6,170 nucleotides of DNA from Clostridia bacterium (GTDB lineage: Bacteria; Bacillota_A; Clostridia; Oscillospirales; CAG-272). Positions 1 through 5,582 of the stretch are shown here, in pieces. The DNA is taken from assembly GCA_017626655.1 (NCBI GenBank), contig JAGAIH010000419.1, positions 1 through 6,170 of the forward strand, in the 5' to 3' direction. Position numbers and translations under genes: made by a program. The first letter of the stretch is position 1. Each line of letters begins with the position of its first letter. The notes under the pieces were generated by a model, which worked only from the letters and a program-made list of their open reading frames with translations, was not told where the DNA came from and did no database searches.

Positions 1-41
1 AAAGTATTGATTTCAAACCCAAAGGAAGGACATAAAAAACC

Positions 42-1316
42 ATGTTTATCAAAGAAACCGTCAAGGGTATGCGCGACATCCTCCCCGCCGAGATGGAGAT
101 CCGCGAGTACCTGCTGGCGAAGCTCAAGTATATGTACACCGGCTTTGGCTTTACCCAGATCGAGACCCCCTGCATGGAGCGCATCGAGAACCTCACCAGC
201 AAGCAGGGCGGCGAGAACGAGAAGCTCATCTTCAAGGTGCTGAAGCGCGGCGAGAAGCTCACCGAGTCTCTGGAGAACGCCTCGTATGACGATCTGTGTG
301 ATTCGGGTATGCGCTACGACCTGACCGTACCCCTGGCCCGCTACTACTCCAACAACGTAGGTCAGCTCCCCGCCCCCTTCAAGTCCTTGCAGGTGGGCTC
401 TGTCTGGCGCGCCGACCGTCCCCAGAAGGGCCGCTTCCGCCAGTTCACCCAGTGCGATATCGACATCTTGGGGGATTCCTCCAACTCCGCCGAGAGCGAG
501 CTGATCTACGTCACCTCCCTCTTCCTGGACAGCGTGGGCGTCAAGGGCAACACCGTCATGGTCAACGACCGCCGCATCCTCAAGGGCATGGCCAAGAAGG
601 CGGGCTTTGCCGAGGAGGACTACAACGACGTCTTCATCATCCTGGATAAGTACGACAAGATCGGCGAGGAGGGTGTCAAGAAGGAGCTGTTGGCCTCGGG
701 CTTCGCTCCCGAGTCGGTGGAGACCTACATGACCATCTTCCACGGCTTCATGACCGCTGAGGACCGCTTCACCTACGTGGAGGAGGCCTTCGGGGACGTC
801 ATGGAGGCGGGCGTGGCCGACAACATCCGCCAGATCTTCACCAACGTCGCTACCATGTCGGGCGGTATGTTCAATCTCTCCTTCGACCCCACCCTGGTCC
901 GCGGTATGGGCTACTACACCGGCACCATCTTCGAGATCAAGTCCGAGGACTTCAAGGGCTCCTCCATCGCGGGCGGCGGCCGTTACGATAACATGATCGG
1001 CAATTTCACCGGCACCCCCACCTGCGCCTGCGGCTTCTCCATCGGCTTCGAGCGTCTGGTCGGCGCCCTGCTGGATAAGAAGTTCAAGGCCGAGGGTAGC
1101 CGCGAGAAGGTGGCCGTCCTGTACGGTAAGGCTTTCAATTCCGGCGACGTGGCCGCACTCCAGTGCAAGTGCAACGCTCTCCGCGAGGCGGGGAAGATCG
1201 TTCTGGTCCAGAAGATGAACAAGAACGTGGGCTTCCAGAAGCAGAAGCTGGAGGCGGAGGGGTACACCGCGTTTATTGACGTGCGGTATCCCGACGAGAT
1301 CGAGACCAAGCTCTGA
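42..1316 (+). CDS. hisS: Histidyl-tRNA synthetase (class II HisRS)
   Basis: This cytosolic enzyme attaches histidine to tRNA-His using ATP. The 424-residue protein has the class II HisRS core in order: the N-terminal KGMRDILP segment (8-15), RYDLTVPLAR (91-100), motif 2 (about 118-142, with VWRADRPQKGRFRQF), the histidine-binding loop LVRGMGYYTGTIFE (285-298) with Arg287 and Tyr291-Tyr292, the glycine-rich GGGRYD (311-316), and motif 3 GFSIGFERL (331-339). These catalytic residues argue for a true synthetase rather than the HisZ regulatory paralogue. The C-terminal anticodon-binding domain (about 355-424) is short and weakly conserved, ending EIETKL. The WRADRP..GRFRQF..CDID form of motif 2 differs from the E. 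coli form. The ATG at 42 follows an AAGGAAGGA ribosome binding site (22-30) with an 11-base spacer. A hairpin follows the stop codon. Its promoter is probably just outside the window. Confidence 0.96.
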   Translation: MFIKETVKGMRDILPAEMEIREYLLAKLKYMYTGFGFTQIETPCMERIENLTSKQGGENEKLIFKVLKRGEKLTESLENASYDDLCDSGMRYDLTVPLARYYSNNVGQLPAPFKSLQVGSVWRADRPQKGRFRQFTQCDIDILGDSSNSAESELIYVTSLFLDSVGVKGNTVMVNDRRILKGMAKKAGFAEEDYNDVFIILDKYDKIGEEGVKKELLASGFAPESVETYMTIFHGFMTAEDRFTYVEEAFGDVMEAGVADNIRQIFTNVATMSGGMFNLSFDPTLVRGMGYYTGTIFEIKSEDFKGSSIAGGGRYDNMIGNFTGTPTCACGFSIGFERLVGALLDKKFKAEGSREKVAVLYGKAFNSGDVAALQCKCNALREAGKIVLVQKMNKNVGFQKQKLEAEGYTAFIDVRYPDEIETKL

Positions 1317-1335
1317 TATAACTCATCAACGAACC

Positions 1336-1363
1336 AAGCACCCGCCCAAAACAGCGGGTGCTT
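1336..1363 (+). terminator. Hairpin after hisS, possible weak terminator
   Basis: AAGCACCCGC (1336-1345) and GCGGGTGCTT (1354-1363) form a perfect 10-bp stem with an 8-base loop, starting 20 bases after the hisS stop. The following T-run is only three bases (CTTTCC), so termination may be partial. The next gene's ribosome binding site starts 12 bases beyond the stem, leaving no room for a separate promoter after the hairpin. Confidence 0.65.
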
Positions 1364-1375
1364 TCCACTCCATAT

Positions 1376-1380
1376 GAGGA
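1376..1380 (+). promoter_or_regulatory. Ribosome binding site fixing the start of the 208-residue protein
   Basis: GAGGA at 1376-1380 lies 7 bases before the ATG at 1388. An in-frame GTG at 1358 falls inside the hairpin stem and has no ribosome binding site, so the ATG is preferred. Confidence 0.7.
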
Positions 1381-1387
1381 CTGTAAA

Positions 1388-2014
1388 ATGGATCAAAGAT
1401 TTTCGGATTACCTGACCCAATACAAAGCGAATTGCAGCTTTACCGAGACCGAACGGGAGCAAACTGAGGTCTGCGGCGTCAGGATCACCGTGACCCTGTA
1501 TGAGTATGACATCGAAACCGAACACCGCGATCGGGCGGAGATCCTCATGGAAAAGGACAGCCTGCGCTACGGGTGTGAGGGCATCGAGCGGACTCATTGG
1601 GATTTCCTTCCCGTCACAGTGGACGGCCGCCCCTATATCCTCTTCTCCAAAACCCTCTACGGCTTCACCCTGATCGATCCCGACACCCTCACCGAGGCCT
1701 ACGACTATTTCCCTGAAAAGGTGTACGATGGTGAGGAGTCCTTCATCATCACCGACGCCAAGACCTTCGGGCGCTACCTGATCTTCGAGGGCTGCTACTG
1801 GGGCTGTCCGTATGAATTCTCCGTCTATGACCACCAATCGAAAAAGCTCGCGGATCTGTTAGACCACTATAAGACCTTCAACGGTGAGAGCCGGATCGAG
1901 GGAGACAGACTGATCCTCTCGGGACTCGGCTTGAACAGGGAACCAACCAAGGTCTGTCTGACCGAACAGGAGATTGACGGCCTTATATCGGAATATGGAG
2001 TCACTGATTTTTGA
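1388..2014 (+). CDS. Conserved-looking protein of unknown function, 208 residues
   Basis: I do not recognise a named family. The 208-residue protein is acidic, soluble-looking, and lacks a signal peptide or membrane segment. The N-terminal third is charged (TETEREQTE at 19-27). The middle and C-terminal parts alternate short hydrophobic strands with turns, for example RPYILFSKTLYGFTLIDPDT (81-100), suggesting a mostly beta fold. The most distinctive stretch is FEGCYWGCPYEFSVYD (133-148), a Cys/Trp/Gly-rich turn with Cys136 and Cys140 four residues apart; it looks like a family signature, but I cannot tie it to a function. The gene sits between the hisS hairpin and a strong bidirectional terminator, so it is either read through from hisS or has its own promoter overlapping the hisS end. 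Its opening codons are more A/T-rich than those of its neighbours. The reading frame is intact with a sound ribosome binding site, so it is probably expressed. Confidence 0.8.
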   Translation: MDQRFSDYLTQYKANCSFTETEREQTEVCGVRITVTLYEYDIETEHRDRAEILMEKDSLRYGCEGIERTHWDFLPVTVDGRPYILFSKTLYGFTLIDPDTLTEAYDYFPEKVYDGEESFIITDAKTFGRYLIFEGCYWGCPYEFSVYDHQSKKLADLLDHYKTFNGESRIEGDRLILSGLGLNREPTKVCLTEQEIDGLISEYGVTDF

Positions 2015-2019
2015 TGAAC

Positions 2020-2059
2020 AAAAACCGTGCGACGGGACAACCCCATTCGCACGGTTTTT
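2020..2059. terminator. Bidirectional intrinsic terminator between convergent genes
   Basis: AAAAACCGTGCGA (2020-2032) and TCGCACGGTTTTT (2047-2059) form a perfect 13-bp stem with a 14-base loop. The stem carries an A-run on one side and a T-run on the other, so it works in both directions. It lies 5 bases after the unknown + strand gene and 19 bases after the end of rpe on the - strand. Confidence 0.93.
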
Positions 2060-2078
2060 CTATGTAGCGTAAAGCGTT

Positions 2079-2750
2079 TTACCCAATAAACGGATGCTCT
2101 CTCCCCGCCTCCCGCATGGCCGCCATGACCGAACGGGGGCGCTTGGTCTTGAACAGGGCAGAGCCTACCGCCAGAACGTTGGCGCCCGCCTCGGTGCAGT
2201 AGGCCGCGTTGTCGGTGTTGATACCGCCGTCCACCTCAATGTTGAGATTCACCCCCATCTTGAGGGCGTGGCGGCGGAGAACCCGCACCTTGTCCAAACA
2301 GTCGGGCATGAAGGCCTGACCGCCAAAGCCGGGCTCAACCGTCATGACCAGGATCATGTCTGCCAGCCCCACGAAGGGAAGCACCGCCTCCACGGAGGTC
2401 TTGGGAGAGATGGCGATCCCGCAGGGGATCTCCCGCTCCTTGATGGCCTTGAGCGTAGCCATGGGGTTGTTGACCGCCTCGTAGTGGAAGGTCACGATGT
2501 CCGCCCCCGCCTTGATGAAGCTGTCCACGTAGCGGAGAGGCTCCGAGATCATGAGATGTACGTCAAAGATCAGGTTGGTGCATCGACGGATGGAGGAGAT
2601 CAAACAGGAGCCGAAGGAGATGTTGGGGACAAAATGGCCGTCCATCACGTCCAGATGCAGATAGTTCGCCCCCGCCTCCTCCATGCGGGCGATCTCGCCG
2701 CGCAGATCAGAGAAGTCGGCGGCCAGAAGAGAAGGAGCAATGTAGAGCAT
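2079..2750 (-). CDS. rpe: Ribulose-phosphate 3-epimerase
   Basis: Rpe interconverts D-ribulose-5-phosphate and D-xylulose-5-phosphate in the non-oxidative pentose phosphate pathway, in the cytosol. From the ATG at 2750 the protein is 223 residues, the usual family length, and forms a TIM barrel. Visible signatures are IAPSLLAADF (4-13) with Ser7, HLDVMDGHFVPN (32-43) with metal ligand His32 and catalytic Asp34, FDVHLM (62-67) with His65, TVEPGFGGQ (137-145) in the phosphate-gripping loop, and the second catalytic aspartate in VDGGIN (Asp174, 173-178). The frame stays open upstream to 3002, but that extension is not Rpe-like and covers hairpins. The ATG at 2750 begins exactly where the family begins and has an AAAGGA upstream with a rather long 12-base spacer. 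It is the last gene of the - strand block, separated from ispF by 285 structured bases, and ends at the bidirectional terminator. Confidence 0.96.
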   Translation of the reverse strand: MLYIAPSLLAADFSDLRGEIARMEEAGANYLHLDVMDGHFVPNISFGSCLISSIRRCTNLIFDVHLMISEPLRYVDSFIKAGADIVTFHYEAVNNPMATLKAIKEREIPCGIAISPKTSVEAVLPFVGLADMILVMTVEPGFGGQAFMPDCLDKVRVLRRHALKMGVNLNIEVDGGINTDNAAYCTEAGANVLAVGSALFKTKRPRSVMAAMREAGREHPFIG

Positions 2751-2762
2751 GACAGATACCGT

Positions 2763-2768
2763 TCCTTT
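2763..2768 (-). promoter_or_regulatory. Ribosome binding site of rpe
   Basis: On the - strand AAAGGA (2768-2763) precedes the ATG at 2750 by 12 bases, longer than the 7-10 bases seen for the other - strand genes. A hairpin stem ends two bases upstream of it. Confidence 0.55.
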
Positions 2769-2770
2769 CC

Positions 2771-2786
2771 GCTCCCGGGTGGGAGC
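2771..2786. repeat. Inverted repeat (6-bp stem) beside the rpe ribosome binding site
   Basis: GCTCCC (2771-2776) and GGGAGC (2781-2786) form a perfect 6-bp GC-rich stem with a 4-base loop. In the - strand transcript it would fold two bases upstream of the rpe AAAGGA. Confidence 0.75.
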
Positions 2787-2853
2787 CGTACCCCACGAAA
2801 GTCGTGGGGTGTCACAATTTGTCGAACAGGCGCGTATACTAAGGGTGGGAGCC
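2777..2853. repeat. Direct repeat of 11 bp flanking a hairpin
   Basis: GGGTGGGAGCC occurs at 2777-2787 and again at 2843-2853, 66 bases apart. The 21-base inverted repeat at 2790-2810 lies between the copies. Confidence 0.75.
2790..2810. repeat. Inverted repeat (9-bp perfect stem, 3-base loop)
   Basis: ACCCCACGA (2790-2798) pairs with TCGTGGGGT (2802-2810) around AAG. No T-run follows on either strand, so it is not an ordinary intrinsic terminator. Confidence 0.85.
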
Positions 2854-2980
2854 TCCGCGCCGCGCCCGCGCAGGGAAGCCTTTATGGGGAAAACAGGGGA
2901 TCGTAAGAGACAGCGCGCGGTGGGGTGCGTATCTCTCGGGTCGGTGGCAATCGCTATCGGCCCTTTTTGCTTTGGCTTTG

Positions 2981-3013
2981 CCGAAAAGGCGTTGCCATGC
3001 AATGCTTTTTCGG
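2981..3013. repeat. Long imperfect inverted repeat (about 15-bp stem)
   Basis: CCGAAAAGGCGTTGC (2981-2995) pairs with GCAATGCTTTTTCGG (2999-3013) around a 3-base loop. Two positions are G-T in DNA terms, hence G-U pairs in a + strand RNA but A-C mismatches in a - strand RNA. It begins 23 bases after the ispF stop in the - strand direction. It lacks a T-run following the stem. Confidence 0.75.
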
Positions 3014-3035
3014 TATTCTCACCGCGGGGAACGCC

Positions 3036-3512
3036 TTACCGCGCCTCCTCCAGAAGACACACCGCGTGAGCCGCGATGCCCTCTCCGGAGCCGGTAAAGC
3101 CCAACCGCTCCTCGGTCGTGGCCTTGACGCTGATCCGGTCAACCTCCACCCCGAAGGCCTCGGCGATCCTCTCCCGCATGGCGGGAATGTGGGGCGCCAG
3201 CTTGGGGGCTTGGGCAATGACGGTGGCATCAAGATTGCCGAGACGGTAGCCTCTCTCCCCCATGACCTCCGCTACACGGCGGGTCAGCGCCAGACTGTCC
3301 GCTCCCTTGTAGGCGGCATCGTTATCGGGGAAGAGCTTGCCGATATCTCCCGCCGCCATAGCGCCCAGCACCGCATCCATGACGGCGTGAAGCAGAACAT
3401 CGGCGTCGGAATGACCCAAAAGCCCCTTTTCATGGGGAATATCCACCCCGCCGATGATGCACCTCCGACCCTCCACCAGGCGGTGGACATCGTAGCCGTG
3501 ACCGATCCGCAT
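3036..3512 (-). CDS. ispF: 2-C-methyl-D-erythritol 2,4-cyclodiphosphate synthase
   Basis: IspF converts CDP-methylerythritol 2-phosphate to methylerythritol 2,4-cyclodiphosphate with release of CMP, the fifth step of the MEP isoprenoid pathway. It normally works as a soluble homotrimer with a divalent metal at each active site. The 158-residue protein is full family length. It starts [10 protein letters not shown] with metal ligands Asp8 and His10, then [13 protein letters not shown] (31-43) with the third ligand His42, DIGKLFPD (56-63), the [12 protein letters not shown] nucleotide-binding signature (130-141), and GEGIAAHAV (143-151). The ATG at 3512 shares one base with the ispD stop (TGATG) and follows GAGGAGG (3526-3520) with a 7-base spacer, which implies translational coupling. 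A GTG one codon earlier (3515) is possible but too close to the ribosome binding site. Confidence 0.97.
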   Translation of the reverse strand: MRIGHGYDVHRLVEGRRCIIGGVDIPHEKGLLGHSDADVLLHAVMDAVLGAMAAGDIGKLFPDNDAAYKGADSLALTRRVAEVMGERGYRLGNLDATVIAQAPKLAPHIPAMRERIAEAFGVEVDRISVKATTEERLGFTGSGEGIAAHAVCLLEEAR

Positions 3513-4330
3513 CACTTGGCCTCCTCAGCGGGGGCTGTGGCCTCTGCGGCCTTCTTTTTCCGCAGGGCCAGAATGGCCTCGGCGAAGGTCACGTCGGCGG
3601 GCTCGGTGATCTTGATGTTCTCGCGGGAGCAGGCCACCATCTTCACAGGCACGCGGATGTACTCGGCCATGGAATTGTCGTCGGTGGCCTCCACCTCCTC
3701 GTCACGGCAGACGTAGGCGGCGGTGCGGTAGATGGCGATGGAGAAGACCTGGGGAGTCTGGGCCAGCCAGACGTAGTTGCGGTCGGGGGTGGACTCAATG
3801 AAGGCCGACTTGTCGCAGACCTTCACGGTGTCGGTGGCCTTGATGCCCGCCGAGGCCGCGCCATACTGGTAGGCGGCGTGGCAGACTCTTTGGATCTCCT
3901 CGGGGGTGGTCAGGCAACGGGCGGCATCCGCCACGGCCACGAACTTACAGCGCTCGTCCACCTCGTCCGAGCCCAGACGAGCGGATTCCTGGCGGGTCGC
4001 GCCACCTTTGACGATCTTGGTCAGCTTGGAGAGTCCGTACTTCTCCTTGAAGCCCTCGTAGAGGGGAAGCTCGTCCTCGCGGGCCACCACGATGATCTCG
4101 TGGACGGTATCGGCGGCCTCATAGGCCATAAGGGTGCGGGCCACCACGGGCAGTCCGTCCAGCTCCATGAACTGCTTGCGAGGCTCACCCATGAGCTTTT
4201 CCATACGGGTGGAGCTTCCCGCGGCGCAGATCACCGCGGAGGTGAAATTCTTGGGGTCGGGAGTCCCCGCCACGGCGCGGAGGATCCCCGCGATCTTCTT
4301 GGTGACGGGCGTCTTCTTGGTGTCACTCAT
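3512..4330 (-). CDS. ispD: 2-C-methyl-D-erythritol 4-phosphate cytidylyltransferase
   Basis: IspD transfers CMP from CTP to methylerythritol 4-phosphate, giving CDP-methylerythritol, the third MEP-pathway step. The 272-residue protein shows [10 protein letters not shown] (34-43), the nucleotide-binding loop, RKQF (51-54), [12 protein letters not shown] (109-120), [16 protein letters not shown] (181-196) including the substrate-contacting Arg184, and ATDDNS..E plus [10 protein letters not shown] (215-246). It is longer than the usual 230-240 residues: about 30 residues (MSDTKK to FTS) precede the core, and a Lys/Ala/Glu-rich tail closes it. The usual VHDAARP is VADAARC here (133-139), so the His and Pro are replaced while Asp135 and Arg138 stay. 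The start is fixed by AAAAGGAG seven bases before the ATG at 4330; the open frame reaches 4384 but has no ribosome binding site there. The downstream neighbour is ispF, its frequent partner. Confidence 0.93.
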   Translation of the reverse strand: MSDTKKTPVTKKIAGILRAVAGTPDPKNFTSAVICAAGSSTRMEKLMGEPRKQFMELDGLPVVARTLMAYEAADTVHEIIVVAREDELPLYEGFKEKYGLSKLTKIVKGGATRQESARLGSDEVDERCKFVAVADAARCLTTPEEIQRVCHAAYQYGAASAGIKATDTVKVCDKSAFIESTPDRNYVWLAQTPQVFSIAIYRTAAYVCRDEEVEATDDNSMAEYIRVPVKMVACSRENIKITEPADVTFAEAILALRKKKAAEATAPAEEAK

Positions 4331-4337
4331 ATTCGGT

Positions 4338-4345
4338 CTCCTTTT
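4338..4345 (-). promoter_or_regulatory. Ribosome binding site fixing the ispD start
   Basis: AAAAGGAG (4345-4338 on the - strand) lies 7 bases before the ATG at 4330. It sits in the 54-base gap after rpiB and excludes the longer open frame beginning at 4384. Confidence 0.85.
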
Positions 4346-4384
4346 CTGTATGGTATCGGGAAAAACCGTAGGGGTCAAATCCAC

Positions 4385-4837
4385 TTATTTATCGGCGTCC
4401 AGGGCGTTCAGATCGTCCACCCGCGCCTGATGGCGGCCGCCCTCAAAGGGGGTATCCACAAAGAGATCCACCATATCGCAGGCCAGACCGTAGCCGATGA
4501 CGCGCTCGCCGAAGCAGAGCACGTTGGCGTCGTTGTGCATACGGGTCATGCGGGCCGAGAAGGTGTTCTCACAGCAGGCCGCGCGGATGCCCTTATGCTT
4601 GTTGGCGGCGATGGACATACCGATGCCCGTGCCGCAGACCAGGATGCCCAGGTCGGCCTCCCCGCCCGTCAGCGCCTTGCACAGCGCGTCGGCGTAGACC
4701 GTGTAGTTGCAGGACTCGGGGGTGTGGGTACCCACGTCGGTCACCGCAAAGCCGCGGGCCTCCAGATGGGCCTTGACCTTCAGCTTGAGCTGTAGCCCCG
4801 CATGATCCGAGCCCATAACGATTCTCTTATTCTCCAT
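4385..4837 (-). CDS. rpiB: Ribose-5-phosphate isomerase B
   Basis: RpiB interconverts ribose-5-phosphate and ribulose-5-phosphate in the cytosol. It belongs to the RpiB/LacA/LacB family. The 150-residue protein is normal length and has GSDHAG (9-14) with Asp11 and His12, the catalytic VCGTGIGMSIAANK (67-80) with nucleophilic Cys68, RMHNDANVLCFGERVIG (99-115) with the ring-opening His101, and the C-terminal FEGGRHQARVDDL (131-143). The usual YPDYA motif reads YTVYA here (45-49). LacA/LacB and allose-6-phosphate isomerases share this fold, but the housekeeping context with rpe downstream favours ribose-5-phosphate. The ATG at 4837 follows a perfect AAGGAGG (4854-4848) with a 10-base spacer, 25 bases after the tsaB stop, so it is co-transcribed with tsaB. 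ispD follows after 54 bases. Confidence 0.95.
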   Translation of the reverse strand: MENKRIVMGSDHAGLQLKLKVKAHLEARGFAVTDVGTHTPESCNYTVYADALCKALTGGEADLGILVCGTGIGMSIAANKHKGIRAACCENTFSARMTRMHNDANVLCFGERVIGYGLACDMVDLFVDTPFEGGRHQARVDDLNALDADK

Positions 4838-4862
4838 ATCGGTATGTCCTCCTTGGGGTATA

Positions 4863-5582
4863 TCAATTGCTTTCGTTTTTCAGCTTCTCCATCCGCATCC
4901 GCTCGGCCTGGGAGGGGCGGAGGTAGACGGGAGCTAATTCAAAGTCGGTGGTGCGGACACCCTCGCGGTAGAGCCTCAGCCCGCACAGGGCAGTGTTGTA
5001 GCCGCTCTGATGGATGAGCCGCTCGGGAAGCATGACCAGCCGGTCACCCAGCTTTTCAGCCAAAGCATCATAGGTGATGCTTGCCCCGTCGCCCATGAGA
5101 TACACAGGCCTGTCGGGGAATTTTTCAGCCAGCTCCTCACCCAGTTCGGAGATAGCCAACGCCCGATCCTCGCAGAGGCGGGTAAGGGTTGCGCCGTCAC
5201 AGTCAAACAGCGCGTTGTACACCTGCTGACGGCGGGCGTTCATGCAGGGGCAGAGGATGCCCTTCAGAGCCACGCCGTTGAGAGCCAGAGACTCCAAGGT
5301 AGACACCCCGATGCAGGGCGTATCCTTTCCAAAGGCCATGCCCTTGACCGTAGCCGCCCCGATGCGGACCCCCGTAAAGGACCCGGGACCCGCCGTACAT
5401 ACGAACAGCTCCACGTCATCCACGGTGTAGCCCGCGATCTTCAGGACCGACTCCACCATGGGGAGCAGGGTCTCGGAGTGGGTATTTCCCGTGTTGAGGG
5501 TGTACTCGGCGATCAGTCGCTCGTCCTCGCAAAGAGCCACCGAGCCGACCTGCGCGGTGGAATCCAAAGCCAAAATCAGCAT
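4863..5582 (-). CDS. tsaB: tRNA t6A biosynthesis protein TsaB
   Basis: TsaB is the non-catalytic partner of TsaD in the complex that places threonylcarbamoyl on A37 of ANN-decoding tRNAs. It is an ASKHA-fold protein in the cytosol. The 239-residue protein shows LALDSTA (4-10), HSETLLPMVESVL (35-47), which is the helix used for TsaB-TsaD contact, GPGSFTGVRIG (65-75), NARRQQVYNALF (115-126) where Asp is more usual than Asn115, and the C-terminal PVYLRPSQAER (218-228). It lacks TsaD's metal-binding HxxxH motif, which separates it from that paralogue. The ATG at 5582 follows AAAGGAGG (5597-5590) with a 7-base spacer and overlaps the end of tsaE by 7 bases, indicating coupling. The frame is open to 5699 but that part lies inside tsaE. 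tsaD and rimI, frequent next neighbours, are not here; rpiB follows instead. Confidence 0.96.
   Translation of the reverse strand: MLILALDSTAQVGSVALCEDERLIAEYTLNTGNTHSETLLPMVESVLKIAGYTVDDVELFVCTAGPGSFTGVRIGAATVKGMAFGKDTPCIGVSTLESLALNGVALKGILCPCMNARRQQVYNALFDCDGATLTRLCEDRALAISELGEELAEKFPDRPVYLMGDGASITYDALAEKLGDRLVMLPERLIHQSGYNTALCGLRLYREGVRTTDFELAPVYLRPSQAERMRMEKLKNESN

Larger units (their letters stand above)
2751..3035. other. Structured non-coding gap between ispF and rpe
   Basis: These 285 bases contain no gene I can support. The stretch carries GC-rich segments (CGCGCCGCGCCCGCGC around 2855-2872), at least three inverted repeats (2771-2786, 2790-2810, 2981-3013), and an 11-bp direct repeat (2777-2787 and 2843-2853). 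Every other - strand junction here is below 60 bases, so the gap is an exception in an otherwise compact operon. I see no convincing -35/-10 pair on the - strand. It may be a dispersed intergenic repeat inserted between the two genes, or a structured leader of rpe. The sequence alone does not decide. Confidence 0.6.

Noticed and set aside
42..1316. HisZ (ATP-phosphoribosyltransferase regulatory subunit) instead of HisS
   Set aside because: Catalytic motifs 2 and 3, the RG..YYTG histidine loop and an anticodon-domain remnant are present, and no other his genes are nearby.
983..1837. Long - strand open frame opposite hisS and the unknown gene
   Set aside because: It runs antisense to two supported genes and across a hairpin, with no recognisable domain; typical mirror frame of GC-rich DNA.
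2835..2840. TATACT as a -10 element in the ispF-rpe gap
   Set aside because: It points to the + strand, where no gene follows, and no good -35 lies at 16-18 bases.
2855..2872. GC-rich CGCGCCGCGCCCGCGC run as a special element
   Set aside because: Low-complexity GC stretch; no defined repeat unit or partner arm beyond chance pairing.
2094..2906. 270-residue + strand frame opposite rpe
   Set aside because: Antisense to rpe; composition rich in Gly/His/Arg/Val as expected for a mirror frame.
2751..3002. In-frame N-terminal extension of rpe to 3002 (84 extra residues)
   Set aside because: Rpe begins at MLYIAPSLLAADF; the extension is Arg/Pro/Thr-rich, covers hairpins and repeats, and has no family match.
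3878..4795. 305-residue + strand frame opposite ispD and rpiB
   Set aside because: Its Gly/His/Val-rich translation is the antisense mirror of two well-supported enzymes.
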